This document shows, piece by piece, positions 11,072 through 19,743 of a stretch of DNA of 39,919 bases. This DNA is from Spirulina sp. (GTDB lineage Bacteria > Cyanobacteriota > Cyanobacteriia > Cyanobacteriales > Spirulinaceae). A model generated the notes under the pieces. The model worked only from the letters and a program-made list of their open reading frames with translations, was not told the origin of the DNA and did no database searches. Numbering within the stretch: position 1 is the stretch's first letter; each line of letters opens with the position of its first letter. Location of the stretch: positions 1 to 39,919 of the forward strand of contig JAABSU010000002.1 in assembly GCA_011390265.1 (NCBI GenBank), written 5' to 3'. The position numbers were made by a program, and so were the translations under genes.

Positions 11072-11143
11072 AGGGGCGATCGCCCCCCAATTGGCTCACT
11101 CGGAAAACATCTCAGCCAAGGTGTCAAGAACTCCTCCCCCAAT
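11072..11143 (+). repeat. Direct repeat copy 2, right of PLD gene
   Basis: AGGGGCGATCGCCCCCCAATTGGCTCACTCGGAAAACATCTCAGCCAAGGTGTCAAGAACTCCTC aligns with 10018-10079. Confidence 0.75.
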
Positions 11144-11175
11144 ACAAAGCACTGATCACCTCATAGAATAGTTTG

Positions 11176-11241
11176 TCAATCTAGTGCCGTAACAAATCGG
11201 GACAAATGACCTACATTGGTTGTTGCGACAACAATCGGCTC
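11176..11241 (-). pseudogene. Relic C-terminus of a PIN-domain VapC-type toxin
   Basis: Complement reads E-PIVVATTNVGHLSRFVTALD-stop, matching the usual VapC C-terminal motif, directly overlapping the stop of the antitoxin-like ORF. Confidence 0.65.
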
Positions 11242-11539
11242 ATGGAAATAGCGGACGCTCAGACAAGCGATCTTCATCCAAAGCGGTTTTCAAAAAGTCC
11301 CATGCTTGCTGATGCTCTGCTTCATCCTGATCATCACCCAGCCATGAATCTAAAAGGTCTACGGCTGCTTGATTTTTTCGTGCTTGTTCAGGATCAATAG
11401 TTGAAGGAGTTGATACAACATTCTGTCGAAACTGACGTAAGATGTCTAAAATTTCTCCCCAATAAGTCTGGGGTGTTGCCTCAATTTCATGGAGCAACAA
11501 ATTGAGGGATGTTGGAGAGGGGCTAGAAGGGTCTGCCAT
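11240..11539 (-). CDS. Antitoxin-like small protein (partner of deleted PIN toxin)
   Basis: 99 aa ORF, start MADPSSPSPTSLNLLLHEIEATPQTYWGEILDILRQF; its stop overlaps the PIN C-terminal relic. Confidence 0.5.
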   Translation of the reverse strand: MADPSSPSPTSLNLLLHEIEATPQTYWGEILDILRQFRQNVVSTPSTIDPEQARKNQAAVDLLDSWLGDDQDEAEHQQAWDFLKTALDEDRLSERPLFP

Positions 11540-11617
11540 CGCAGAAATCTCGTCGCATAACTATAAATTGATTCTAGCGCAGGACTGATTGGTGTGTGTA
11601 GGTGAGCGACTCGTTTT

Positions 11618-11740
11618 TCATCTTGTGCATTGCAGGAGGATACCAAACAAACCACAAATATTTTTTATTCTAAAGGGATCTAAAAATTTAGATGCTTGTA
11701 GGATAATGTCGATCATGACATCGGTGTCGACTATATACAT
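11618..11740 (-). pseudogene. Relic N-terminus of PIN-domain VapC toxin fused to unrelated tail
   Basis: Complement ATG at 11740: MYIVDTDVMIDI-ILQASKFLDPFRIKNICGLFGILLQCTR-stop; first 12 aa match PIN N-terminus, homology then stops. Confidence 0.6.
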
Positions 11741-11771
11741 GGGCTACCTAGGCTCTTTCGCGTTTTTCAGC

Positions 11772-12008
11772 TTAGTTACGCAATCGGCGGGCGTGTTCCT
11801 GGCTGTCAGCGATATCGGGTCGAGAGTTGATTCCGCCAACGCTTTCCCGGTAATCAACGAGATCTAGTCCTGTTTTGGGAGGGTTTTGGAGGAAAGGGCG
11901 AAAGGAGAGAACGCGAAGAATATACTCTGACAGAGGCAATTTAAGTTGGGATGCCTCAGCGGAGAGTTTATTTTCCAGATCAGAAGGCAACTCTATGCTA
12001 ATATTCAC
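11772..12008 (-). CDS. Antitoxin-like small protein, copy 1 (GTG start)
   Basis: VNISIELPSDLENKLSAEASQLKLPLSEYILRVLSF...RPDIADSQEHARRLRN; AAGGAGAG upstream of GTG; paralogous to 12666-12878. Confidence 0.6.
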   Translation of the reverse strand: MNISIELPSDLENKLSAEASQLKLPLSEYILRVLSFRPFLQNPPKTGLDLVDYRESVGGINSRPDIADSQEHARRLRN

Positions 12009-12024
12009 GATTCTCTCCTTAACT
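11841..12024. repeat. 184-bp direct repeat, copy 1
   Basis: Aligns without gaps to 12711-12894 with 9 mismatches counted by eye. Confidence 0.9.
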
Positions 12025-12420
12025 AAAAGGGTTGACAATTTTTAGCCCATCAATATCTGAATACCCAAAGTCTTCTGTATAGAGAGTTGCAACGTTTGCT
12101 TCTAAGCAAGCAGCAACCACCATCGAATCCCAGTGGGACAGACTAAAACGATTCATTAAGTCCTCAGCACGATCAATAACAGCCCAAGTGGGCAAAACTG
12201 TGTACCAAACTTGTTGCAAGTCGCGAATGTCTTGATAAGCCTGCACTCTGTTATAACCCAATGCTTCCAGCTTGCGACTTGCTGCCAAGTACTCACAGGC
12301 AACTTGCCAGATCAAAACCCCGTCTGTTAATGAAGATACCAAAGAAGCTGCTATTGTTTGTTTAACAGGATCGCGGGGATCATTAATGTAAATCAGGATA
12401 TTTGTGTCAACCGCGTTCAT
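12019..12420 (-). CDS. PIN-domain toxin (VapC-like)
   Basis: MNAVDTNILIYINDPRDP...SLSHWDSMVVAACLEANVATLYTEDFGYSDIDGLKIVNPF; start trimmed to internal ATG 12420. Confidence 0.85.
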   Translation of the reverse strand: MNAVDTNILIYINDPRDPVKQTIAASLVSSLTDGVLIWQVACEYLAASRKLEALGYNRVQAYQDIRDLQQVWYTVLPTWAVIDRAEDLMNRFSLSHWDSMVVAACLEANVATLYTEDFGYSDIDGLKIVNPFS

Positions 12421-12649
12421 GCAACATATCCCGTGTAAAATGAGGAGCATGAGCAGGAATAGGGTTTTGTTGCATTCGCTCAACCAATAGTTTTAGAAAG
12501 TTTTGTCTAGCAGTAATATCAGTAATCCTAGGTGGAGCAACTTGGGCTGATTGCACAAAAAGCTCAACTTCAATGCCTTCAGGTAAGTTACAGGCTGACT
12601 GAAGAATAAATGTGCCATTTTGGTAAACTGCTTTTAAGGCTTGGGGCAT
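12407..12649 (-). CDS. AF2212/DUF104-like antitoxin
   Basis: MPQALKAVYQNGTFILQSACNLPEGIEVELFVQ; overlaps PIN toxin start by 14 nt. Confidence 0.8.
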   Translation of the reverse strand: MPQALKAVYQNGTFILQSACNLPEGIEVELFVQSAQVAPPRITDITARQNFLKLLVERMQQNPIPAHAPHFTRDMLHERG

Positions 12650-12665
12650 AGGAAGACTCCATATA

Positions 12666-12878
12666 TCAAGAAACCTTACGGGTGGTGACTATAATTCTAA
12701 CCCAAACTATGCTTTCCCAGTAGGCAACGAGATCTAGTCCTGTTTTGGGAGGGTTTTGAAGGAAAGGGCGAAAGGAGAGAACGCGAAGAATATACTCTGA
12801 CAGAGGCAATTTAAGTTGAGATGCCTCAGCGGAGAGTTCATTTTCCAGATCAGAAGGCAACTCTATGCTAATGTTCAT
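12666..12878 (-). pseudogene. Antitoxin-like protein copy 2, C-terminally truncated
   Basis: MNISIELPSDLENELSAEASQLKLPLSEYILRVLSFRPFLQNPPKTGLDLVAYWES then unrelated IVWVRIIVTTRKVS. Confidence 0.6.
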
Positions 12879-12894
12879 GATTCTCTCTTTAACT
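12711..12894. repeat. 184-bp direct repeat, copy 2
   Basis: See 11841-12024. Confidence 0.9.
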
Positions 12895-12900
12895 CACTTC

Positions 12901-13629
12901 TTAACTAAGGTAATCATTATTCATCTCTTTGAGTTTCATCCAAGAAGATAAATCCTTGAGAAAGATTTTGTTGAAAAATTTTATCTCAACTAACTTCCTT
13001 AATTCGTTATGAATTCTTTCGCGTTTCCACTTGTTTAATTCTCGTATATCGAGTATTATTTGATTATCGCGTACTCTCACCCATTCAAACCTTGGAAGTT
13101 TCCTGATTTCTATTGCTGGCTTCTCTGGAATCTCTATTATATATGTGCCCTCGCTGACAAAGAATTTCGCTGCGTTTTTATTATTGTAAATTAAGTCATC
13201 TAAATCATGTATAATCTTTGTGTGAAAATCATGAAATTCTTTTGCTTTATTTATTGATGATATTTTGCTTGAGTAATCGACGGGCATCATAAATTTATCG
13301 AGATGAGATACGAACTCTAGATCGTTGATCTCGCCCTGAAAAATTTCAATAAGCATTTTGCACTTTTCTAAGGCTGAAATATGAAACCATTCTGTTGAAC
13401 CATTTCCTAATTTGGATGTGTGAAATGAGTATTTATCAAGATATCCATGAACTCCAGACTCAATTTTTTCAACTATTCTTCTCTGTGGATGCTGATACAC
13501 CTCACTCTCCAGCTTGTTTATTTTACCAAAGCTAGCCTCAATAGAGTTTAAGCGAGACTCTATATTACTTGTTATACCTACCTTAAAGCATGGCTCTGTA
13601 GCTGAAACCAATATGTATAAATATTCCAT
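12901..13629 (-). CDS. GIY-YIG / T5orf172-like nuclease-family protein with novel C-terminal region
   Basis: MEYLYILVSATEPCFKVGITSNIESRLNSIEASFG...VEKIESGVHGYLDKYSF...STEWFHIS. Confidence 0.65.
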   Translation of the reverse strand: MEYLYILVSATEPCFKVGITSNIESRLNSIEASFGKINKLESEVYQHPQRRIVEKIESGVHGYLDKYSFHTSKLGNGSTEWFHISALEKCKMLIEIFQGEINDLEFVSHLDKFMMPVDYSSKISSINKAKEFHDFHTKIIHDLDDLIYNNKNAAKFFVSEGTYIIEIPEKPAIEIRKLPRFEWVRVRDNQIILDIRELNKWKRERIHNELRKLVEIKFFNKIFLKDLSSWMKLKEMNNDYLS

Positions 13630-13833
13630 CTTACAAGTGCAGAAATTTTTAATGTCTATATATTATAGCGGTTTCTCAATCCATAAGGTACATTCTGAAG
13701 CCCTTCGTCCTCTTTGGGAGAGGGGTTTAGGGTGACGGATATACCTCATGAATGCGCGGATATACACCTTAGCGTAAAAAGGCTATCAGCATTTGTTGTT
13801 AAGGGTTATAGTGCTAAAGTAAAGGAGTGTTAC

Positions 13834-13905
13834 GATAAACCAAATTCTCCCAGGCGCAAACATGATGGTGGCTGTGCTAGGTCGGGACTGAACAGCTTGT
13901 TAGGT
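13834..13905. other. Candidate attC-like imperfect palindrome (site B)
   Basis: Minus strand ACCTAACAAGCTGTTCAGTCCC starts 1 nt after the stop of ORF 13907-14359; arms pair in order TAA, TTC, TCCC, GCA with bulges; opposite core degenerate. Confidence 0.3.
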
Positions 13906-13906
13906 G

Positions 13907-14359
13907 CTAGATATCGATTAAATGCCATGCTTCCAGATGAAAATTATCAGGATCTCTGAAATTACGAATACTGGAATCTTTTCTTTCCGAACCATCACTC
14001 TTTTGACCCAAAAGCCATTCACGATGATTTCTAGATATATATTCAGCGACAATTTTGCTAGAAACAATATAGAATTGCGGTCGTGTACCAAGAGTTTTTA
14101 AGGAAACAAAAATATAGTAGTGATGATCAGAAAAAAATGTTTCTGATTTCTTATTGAGAATCCATTTGTTTTCACCTTTACTATTCGTTTTTACCTGAAT
14201 ACTTACTGATTTTGTTCCGTCTGAATTGCTTGCAACAATATCTATTCCTCTACTGTTACGCAAAGTAATCGATGCTATGTACCCTCGTAGTGTCAACTCC
14301 CCTGCCACTAAATACTCACCAGCAACACCGACAAGCGTAGACTCAAGTTTAAATTTCAT
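13907..14359 (-). CDS. Putative PD-(D/E)XK-fold protein
   Basis: GVAGEYLVAGELTLRGYIASITLRNSRGIDIVASNSDGTKSVSIQVKTN: E...GIDI...QVKT signature. Confidence 0.6.
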   Translation of the reverse strand: MKFKLESTLVGVAGEYLVAGELTLRGYIASITLRNSRGIDIVASNSDGTKSVSIQVKTNSKGENKWILNKKSETFFSDHHYYIFVSLKTLGTRPQFYIVSSKIVAEYISRNHREWLLGQKSDGSERKDSSIRNFRDPDNFHLEAWHLIDI

Positions 14360-14536
14360 TTTTAACCGCTAACGATTTATTAAACGGTGCTTAGAAGCCT
14401 AGGTAATTTAACATTGGATTCACCTCTAACCCTGCGATAAATTCGCCATATATGGTAAAAATATCATAAATGTTCAGGTGAAAAGCTGTGTCTGATCCAA
14501 TTGTATCGACTATCTAGGAAAACGTCAAGCCTTAAA

Positions 14537-14594
14537 GTCTAACGTCCAAGCTCACCCGCCGACGTAGGATGTCGAGTGGAGTGCAGGGTTAGCT
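14537..14594. other. Candidate attC-like imperfect palindrome (site A)
   Basis: GTCTAACGTCCAAGCTCACCCGCCGACGTAGGATGTCGAGTGGAGTGCAGGGTTAGCT; 58 nt, RYYYAAC at left, GTTAGCT at right (one base off GTTRRRY), imperfect stem with GTAGGAT loop. Confidence 0.4.
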
Positions 14595-14724
14595 GCCTAT
14601 ACGGTGCTGCATTATAAACCTCTTTCATGATTAGCTGTTGGGACTGGGGTTATCAGGGGTGTAGTCTGTTTTTGCTGTGGCTGCTATGATTTAGGCAGAT
14701 GATTTAAGCATTGGAGGCAAAAGC

Positions 14725-14964
14725 ATGAGTTTAGTCATTTCAGGCGATCTCGTAAGAGCTAGTGGCTTTTCGGAAGACGAGCTTTTTTTGGAAATTGTGT
14801 TGATGCTATTCCGACAAGACAAAATTAGTTTAGGGAAAGCGAGTGAGTTAGTTGGATTGCATCGGATGCAGTTTCAAAAACTGTTAGCAGATCGAGAAAT
14901 TTGTGTTCATTATGATGTCGCTGAGTTTCAAGATGATCTCAATACTCTACAGAATGCAGACTAA
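14725..14964 (+). CDS. UPF0175-family antitoxin
   Basis: LFLEIVLMLFRQDKISLGKASELVGLHRMQFQKLLADREICVHYDVAEFQDDL. Confidence 0.88.
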   Translation: MSLVISGDLVRASGFSEDELFLEIVLMLFRQDKISLGKASELVGLHRMQFQKLLADREICVHYDVAEFQDDLNTLQNAD

Positions 14965-14966
14965 TC

Positions 14967-15452
14967 GTGATTATAGTTAGTAATACTTCACCAATTTCAA
15001 ATTTAGCCAGCGTTGGGCAATTAAGCCTATTGCAAGAAATTTATGGAAAAATTCTGATTCCATCTGCGGTACGAGAGGAATTATTGGATGAGCGGGCTGG
15101 GGAAACAGTGATCACAGCGGTTCAAGCAGCAACTTGGTTGGAAGTTCATTCAGTGCAAAATCAAAAATTGGTTGCTGATTTAATCACTCGTATTAATATT
15201 GGTGAGGCGGAGGCAATTGCACTGGCGATTGAAGTGGGAGCGGGTCGATTATTAATTGATGAGCGTTTGGGTAGACAAGCTGCAAAAAATGTTGGTTTGA
15301 AAATTACGGGTGTTTTGGGAATTTTGCTATTTGCAAAACGCCTCAATTTAATTAGTGCGGTTAAGCCAATCATGAACGACTTGACCACTCAAGCAAATTT
15401 TAGAATCAGCAGCCAACTTTATGCAGATGTTTTAAGTGAAGCGAATGAATAA
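14967..15452 (+). CDS. DUF3368/PIN-domain toxin
   Basis: MIIVSNTSPISNLASVGQLSLLQEIYGKILIPSAVREEL...INIGEAEAIALAIEVGAGRLLIDERLGRQAAKNVGLKITGVLGILLFAK; GTG start 3 nt after antitoxin. Confidence 0.9.
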   Translation: MIIVSNTSPISNLASVGQLSLLQEIYGKILIPSAVREELLDERAGETVITAVQAATWLEVHSVQNQKLVADLITRINIGEAEAIALAIEVGAGRLLIDERLGRQAAKNVGLKITGVLGILLFAKRLNLISAVKPIMNDLTTQANFRISSQLYADVLSEANE

Positions 15453-15454
15453 GT

Positions 15455-15571
15455 TCATGATTTTGCTAACTCAATCAAAGCTTTGTGATATTTCTTGATG
15501 CCTCGTCGAGCCGCTGCGATTTTCTTCACAAAATCAGGGTTGTTGCTTGGAATTTTAACATTTAGAAGCAT
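15455..15571 (-). CDS. Small basic ORF of 38 aa
   Basis: MLLNVKIPSNNPDFVKKIAAARRGIKKYHKALIELAKS preceded by AAGGGAGGTGCTT-ATG, a strong Shine-Dalgarno. Confidence 0.45.
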   Translation of the reverse strand: MLLNVKIPSNNPDFVKKIAAARRGIKKYHKALIELAKS

Positions 15572-15725
15572 AAGCACCTCCCTTAAGTGAATCGCTATTG
15601 TGATCCTGATTGTCTCCAATGTTACTACAAATGTTGTAACGCACAACCCTTGGTGATGACCTAGGATTAGGCCAGGGGGGAACGATAGGTACGCTATCGC
15701 GGATCGCCCCCCCACCTCATCAAAT

Positions 15726-17426
<1,701 letters not shown>

Positions 17427-18014
17427 TTAACCCGCCAGGATTTGAGCAGCGGTGAGGGGGAGATTGCCCAAGCTGGGGGAATGGAAAGGTGTATCCCCTT
17501 GATAGGTTTGGGCTTCATAGAAGCCATCCACCAATTCAAAACACACGATCTGTGCCAACTGGGGATCAATAATCCAATATTCCGGAATCCCCCGCGCCCC
17601 GTATTCGGAACGTTTGTAGCGATAGTCGCGGTCGCTATTTTCCTTCCCTGGTGAAACCACCTCCACCACGAGAGCCGGGGGCGGTAGGTCAATGGTGATG
17701 GTCGCTCTGGTTGCCCCGCTCAGGCTCAGGGCTAACTCTTCCGACAGTAGCGTTAGATCCGGAATCCGCACCGTCGCCCTTGCCCCCGTGACCACCAATT
17801 CAATCCCCATTCTCAGCCGTTGGGGCGCAATACCCTGCTGTAACAGGAGGGCAAAGAGCAGGGAGGTGATCCGTTGATGGCGATCGCTCGCAGGGGGCAT
17901 AGGCAGCAGTTGACCGGCTTCTAGTTCAGCAGAAGGTTGATCAGCAATGTCCCGCTCAAAATAAGCGGTTAAGGTGAGGAGAGGGGGAGAAGCAATGGCC
18001 ATGATTGATCTCAA
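17427..18014 (-). CDS. Uma2-family (DUF820) putative endonuclease
   Basis: RIPDLTLLSEELA...PPPALVVEVVSPGKENSDRDYRYKRSEYGARGIPEYWIIDPQLAQIVCFEL. Confidence 0.85.
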   Translation of the reverse strand: MRSIMAIASPPLLTLTAYFERDIADQPSAELEAGQLLPMPPASDRHQRITSLLFALLLQQGIAPQRLRMGIELVVTGARATVRIPDLTLLSEELALSLSGATRATITIDLPPPALVVEVVSPGKENSDRDYRYKRSEYGARGIPEYWIIDPQLAQIVCFELVDGFYEAQTYQGDTPFHSPSLGNLPLTAAQILAG

Positions 18015-18105
18015 AAACAGAGCCTATCCCCCTTGTTGTAACATCCCGTAGGGGCGTTGGCGTAAGCCTGCCGGAGGCACAAAAATTTTTCCCCTTGGGG
18101 TGGGA

Positions 18106-19059
18106 TCAACCCCGCTCATAGGAATAGATATCCCCAGATTGGGGGATCAGTTGGCGGGCCGTATCCGAAAGGGTTTGTAAATCGGCGGCGGCAATGGGGC
18201 GATCAAGGGCCTCCATATTTTGCTGAATTTGTTGGCGGTTAGTGGTCAGACCCGTCAGGATTGGCCCCACACCGGGCTGATGGTGGAGCCATTGGAGGGC
18301 AACTTGGGAAATGTTGAGGTTATAGCCTTTGGCGATCTTGGCCATAATTTTCAACAAACTTTGCACCCCCGGCCAACCCCCATGGTGGGCGATCATCGTT
18401 GTGTAATGGAATGTGCGGCCGTGATCCATTTCCTGAGGCGGTTGCTGGTCAAATTTAAGGAACTTATTCGAGAGAAAACCCCCCGCCAACGAGCCGTAGG
18501 GCAGGATCGTAATCCCCCGCTCTAAACAGAGGGCTTGCATCGAAGCTTCAACCCGGCGATCGATCAAGTTGTATTGCAATTGATGGGTTTGGATCGGCGC
18601 ATATTTTAAAGCCTGCTTCAACATTGGCGTGGAAAAATTGGTCACGCCCAATTGCCGAATTTTCCCCTGGGCTTGGTAGGTGCAAAGTTTTTCCCACAGG
18701 GGCGCAAAATCCATTGTTGGGTTGTGCCAATGGACTTGGACATTATCGAGATAGTCCCGTTGGAGGTTACGGAGGGAATTTTCCAGCTTGTGCTGAATGT
18801 GCTGGGCGGTGGGGGCTTCGTCAAAAAAGACCATTTTTGTGAAAATGCGGCAATCATTGCGGCCCTTCAGGCATTGCCCGAGGAGCTTTTCACTGCGGCC
18901 ATAGATATCGGCTGTATCAAAGCTGTCCACCCCCCAAGCGAGGTAAGTATCAACACTGCGCTGAATTTCAGCAACGGGGAGACTGAGCCAACAGCGATCG
19001 TCCAGTTGCCAGCAGCCAACGATGAACTGATTGTGACGGGGAGAGGGGGATGGGGCCAT
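18106..19059 (-). CDS. Aldo/keto reductase
   Basis: YLAWGVDSFDTADIYGRSEKLLG, QVHWHNP, QLGVTNFS, LQYNLIDR. Confidence 0.88.
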   Translation of the reverse strand: MAPSPSPRHNQFIVGCWQLDDRCWLSLPVAEIQRSVDTYLAWGVDSFDTADIYGRSEKLLGQCLKGRNDCRIFTKMVFFDEAPTAQHIQHKLENSLRNLQRDYLDNVQVHWHNPTMDFAPLWEKLCTYQAQGKIRQLGVTNFSTPMLKQALKYAPIQTHQLQYNLIDRRVEASMQALCLERGITILPYGSLAGGFLSNKFLKFDQQPPQEMDHGRTFHYTTMIAHHGGWPGVQSLLKIMAKIAKGYNLNISQVALQWLHHQPGVGPILTGLTTNRQQIQQNMEALDRPIAAADLQTLSDTARQLIPQSGDIYSYERG

Positions 19060-19125
19060 GGGGATGAAGCGAGAATCTCGAAGGGGAGGGAGCGGCGATT
19101 AAAGGTCTAACGCAGGCGATCCTCC

Positions 19126-19563
19126 CTAAACGGGATTAAACAGATCCAAGGGCAAATGGCCATAGGTACCATTGACGAGATCCTCCTCGGATTGGCAGGA
19201 GACTAAGACACCGCGATACTGTCCTTCGTAGGGTTCGGCGTAGTGTTTTTGGGTGGTGCTGATGAATTTGATATAGACCGGAGTGGGGTCGGGGGCAATG
19301 GGTGCGCTCATTGCACCAATGCTGATCGCCTCCCCATCAAAACTCACGGGATACCCACAGGCGGCTAGATAGCTCCCTAGAGCGCGGTAGCCCTGTTGGG
19401 CATTGTCCGCACAGATCCCAAAGTTTTCTGCTTCGGAAGCCTCGACAATCTGCAAGAGCGCATTCTGAAGGGCTTGTCGCTCATCATCGGAGGTAATCTG
19501 CTTTTGCTCCACACAACTGTATTGATCGAGGAGTTGGCGGGCTGCCGTCAGCGAGGGGGACAT
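19126..19563 (-). CDS. DUF1824-family protein
   Basis: FGICADNAQQGYRALGSYLAACGYPV...PVYIKFISTTQKHYAEPYEGQYRGVLVSCQSEEDLVNGTYGHLPLDLF. Confidence 0.8.
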   Translation of the reverse strand: MSPSLTAARQLLDQYSCVEQKQITSDDERQALQNALLQIVEASEAENFGICADNAQQGYRALGSYLAACGYPVSFDGEAISIGAMSAPIAPDPTPVYIKFISTTQKHYAEPYEGQYRGVLVSCQSEEDLVNGTYGHLPLDLFNPV

Positions 19564-19743
19564 AGGGTTGAAACTGCAAACAATAGGACGCTAACCTAGC
19601 ATACAATGCTTTTCCTCCCTCACGATCGCCCTGAGCCAGGGAGAAAGGGGAAACGCTTTGAGCTATCATAAACAGGCCCATCCTGCCGCTGTCTCCTTTG
19701 GAGTTGGTGACAATGACGGTAGGGTCTGCCCTGGTTGGACGTT

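Noticed and set aside
13714-13959. 81-aa plus-strand ORF MGEGFRVTDIPHECADIHLS...
   Set aside because: Runs through the repeat and attC-like hairpin and into the antisense of the PD-(D/E)XK ORF; best read as non-coding palindromic sequence.
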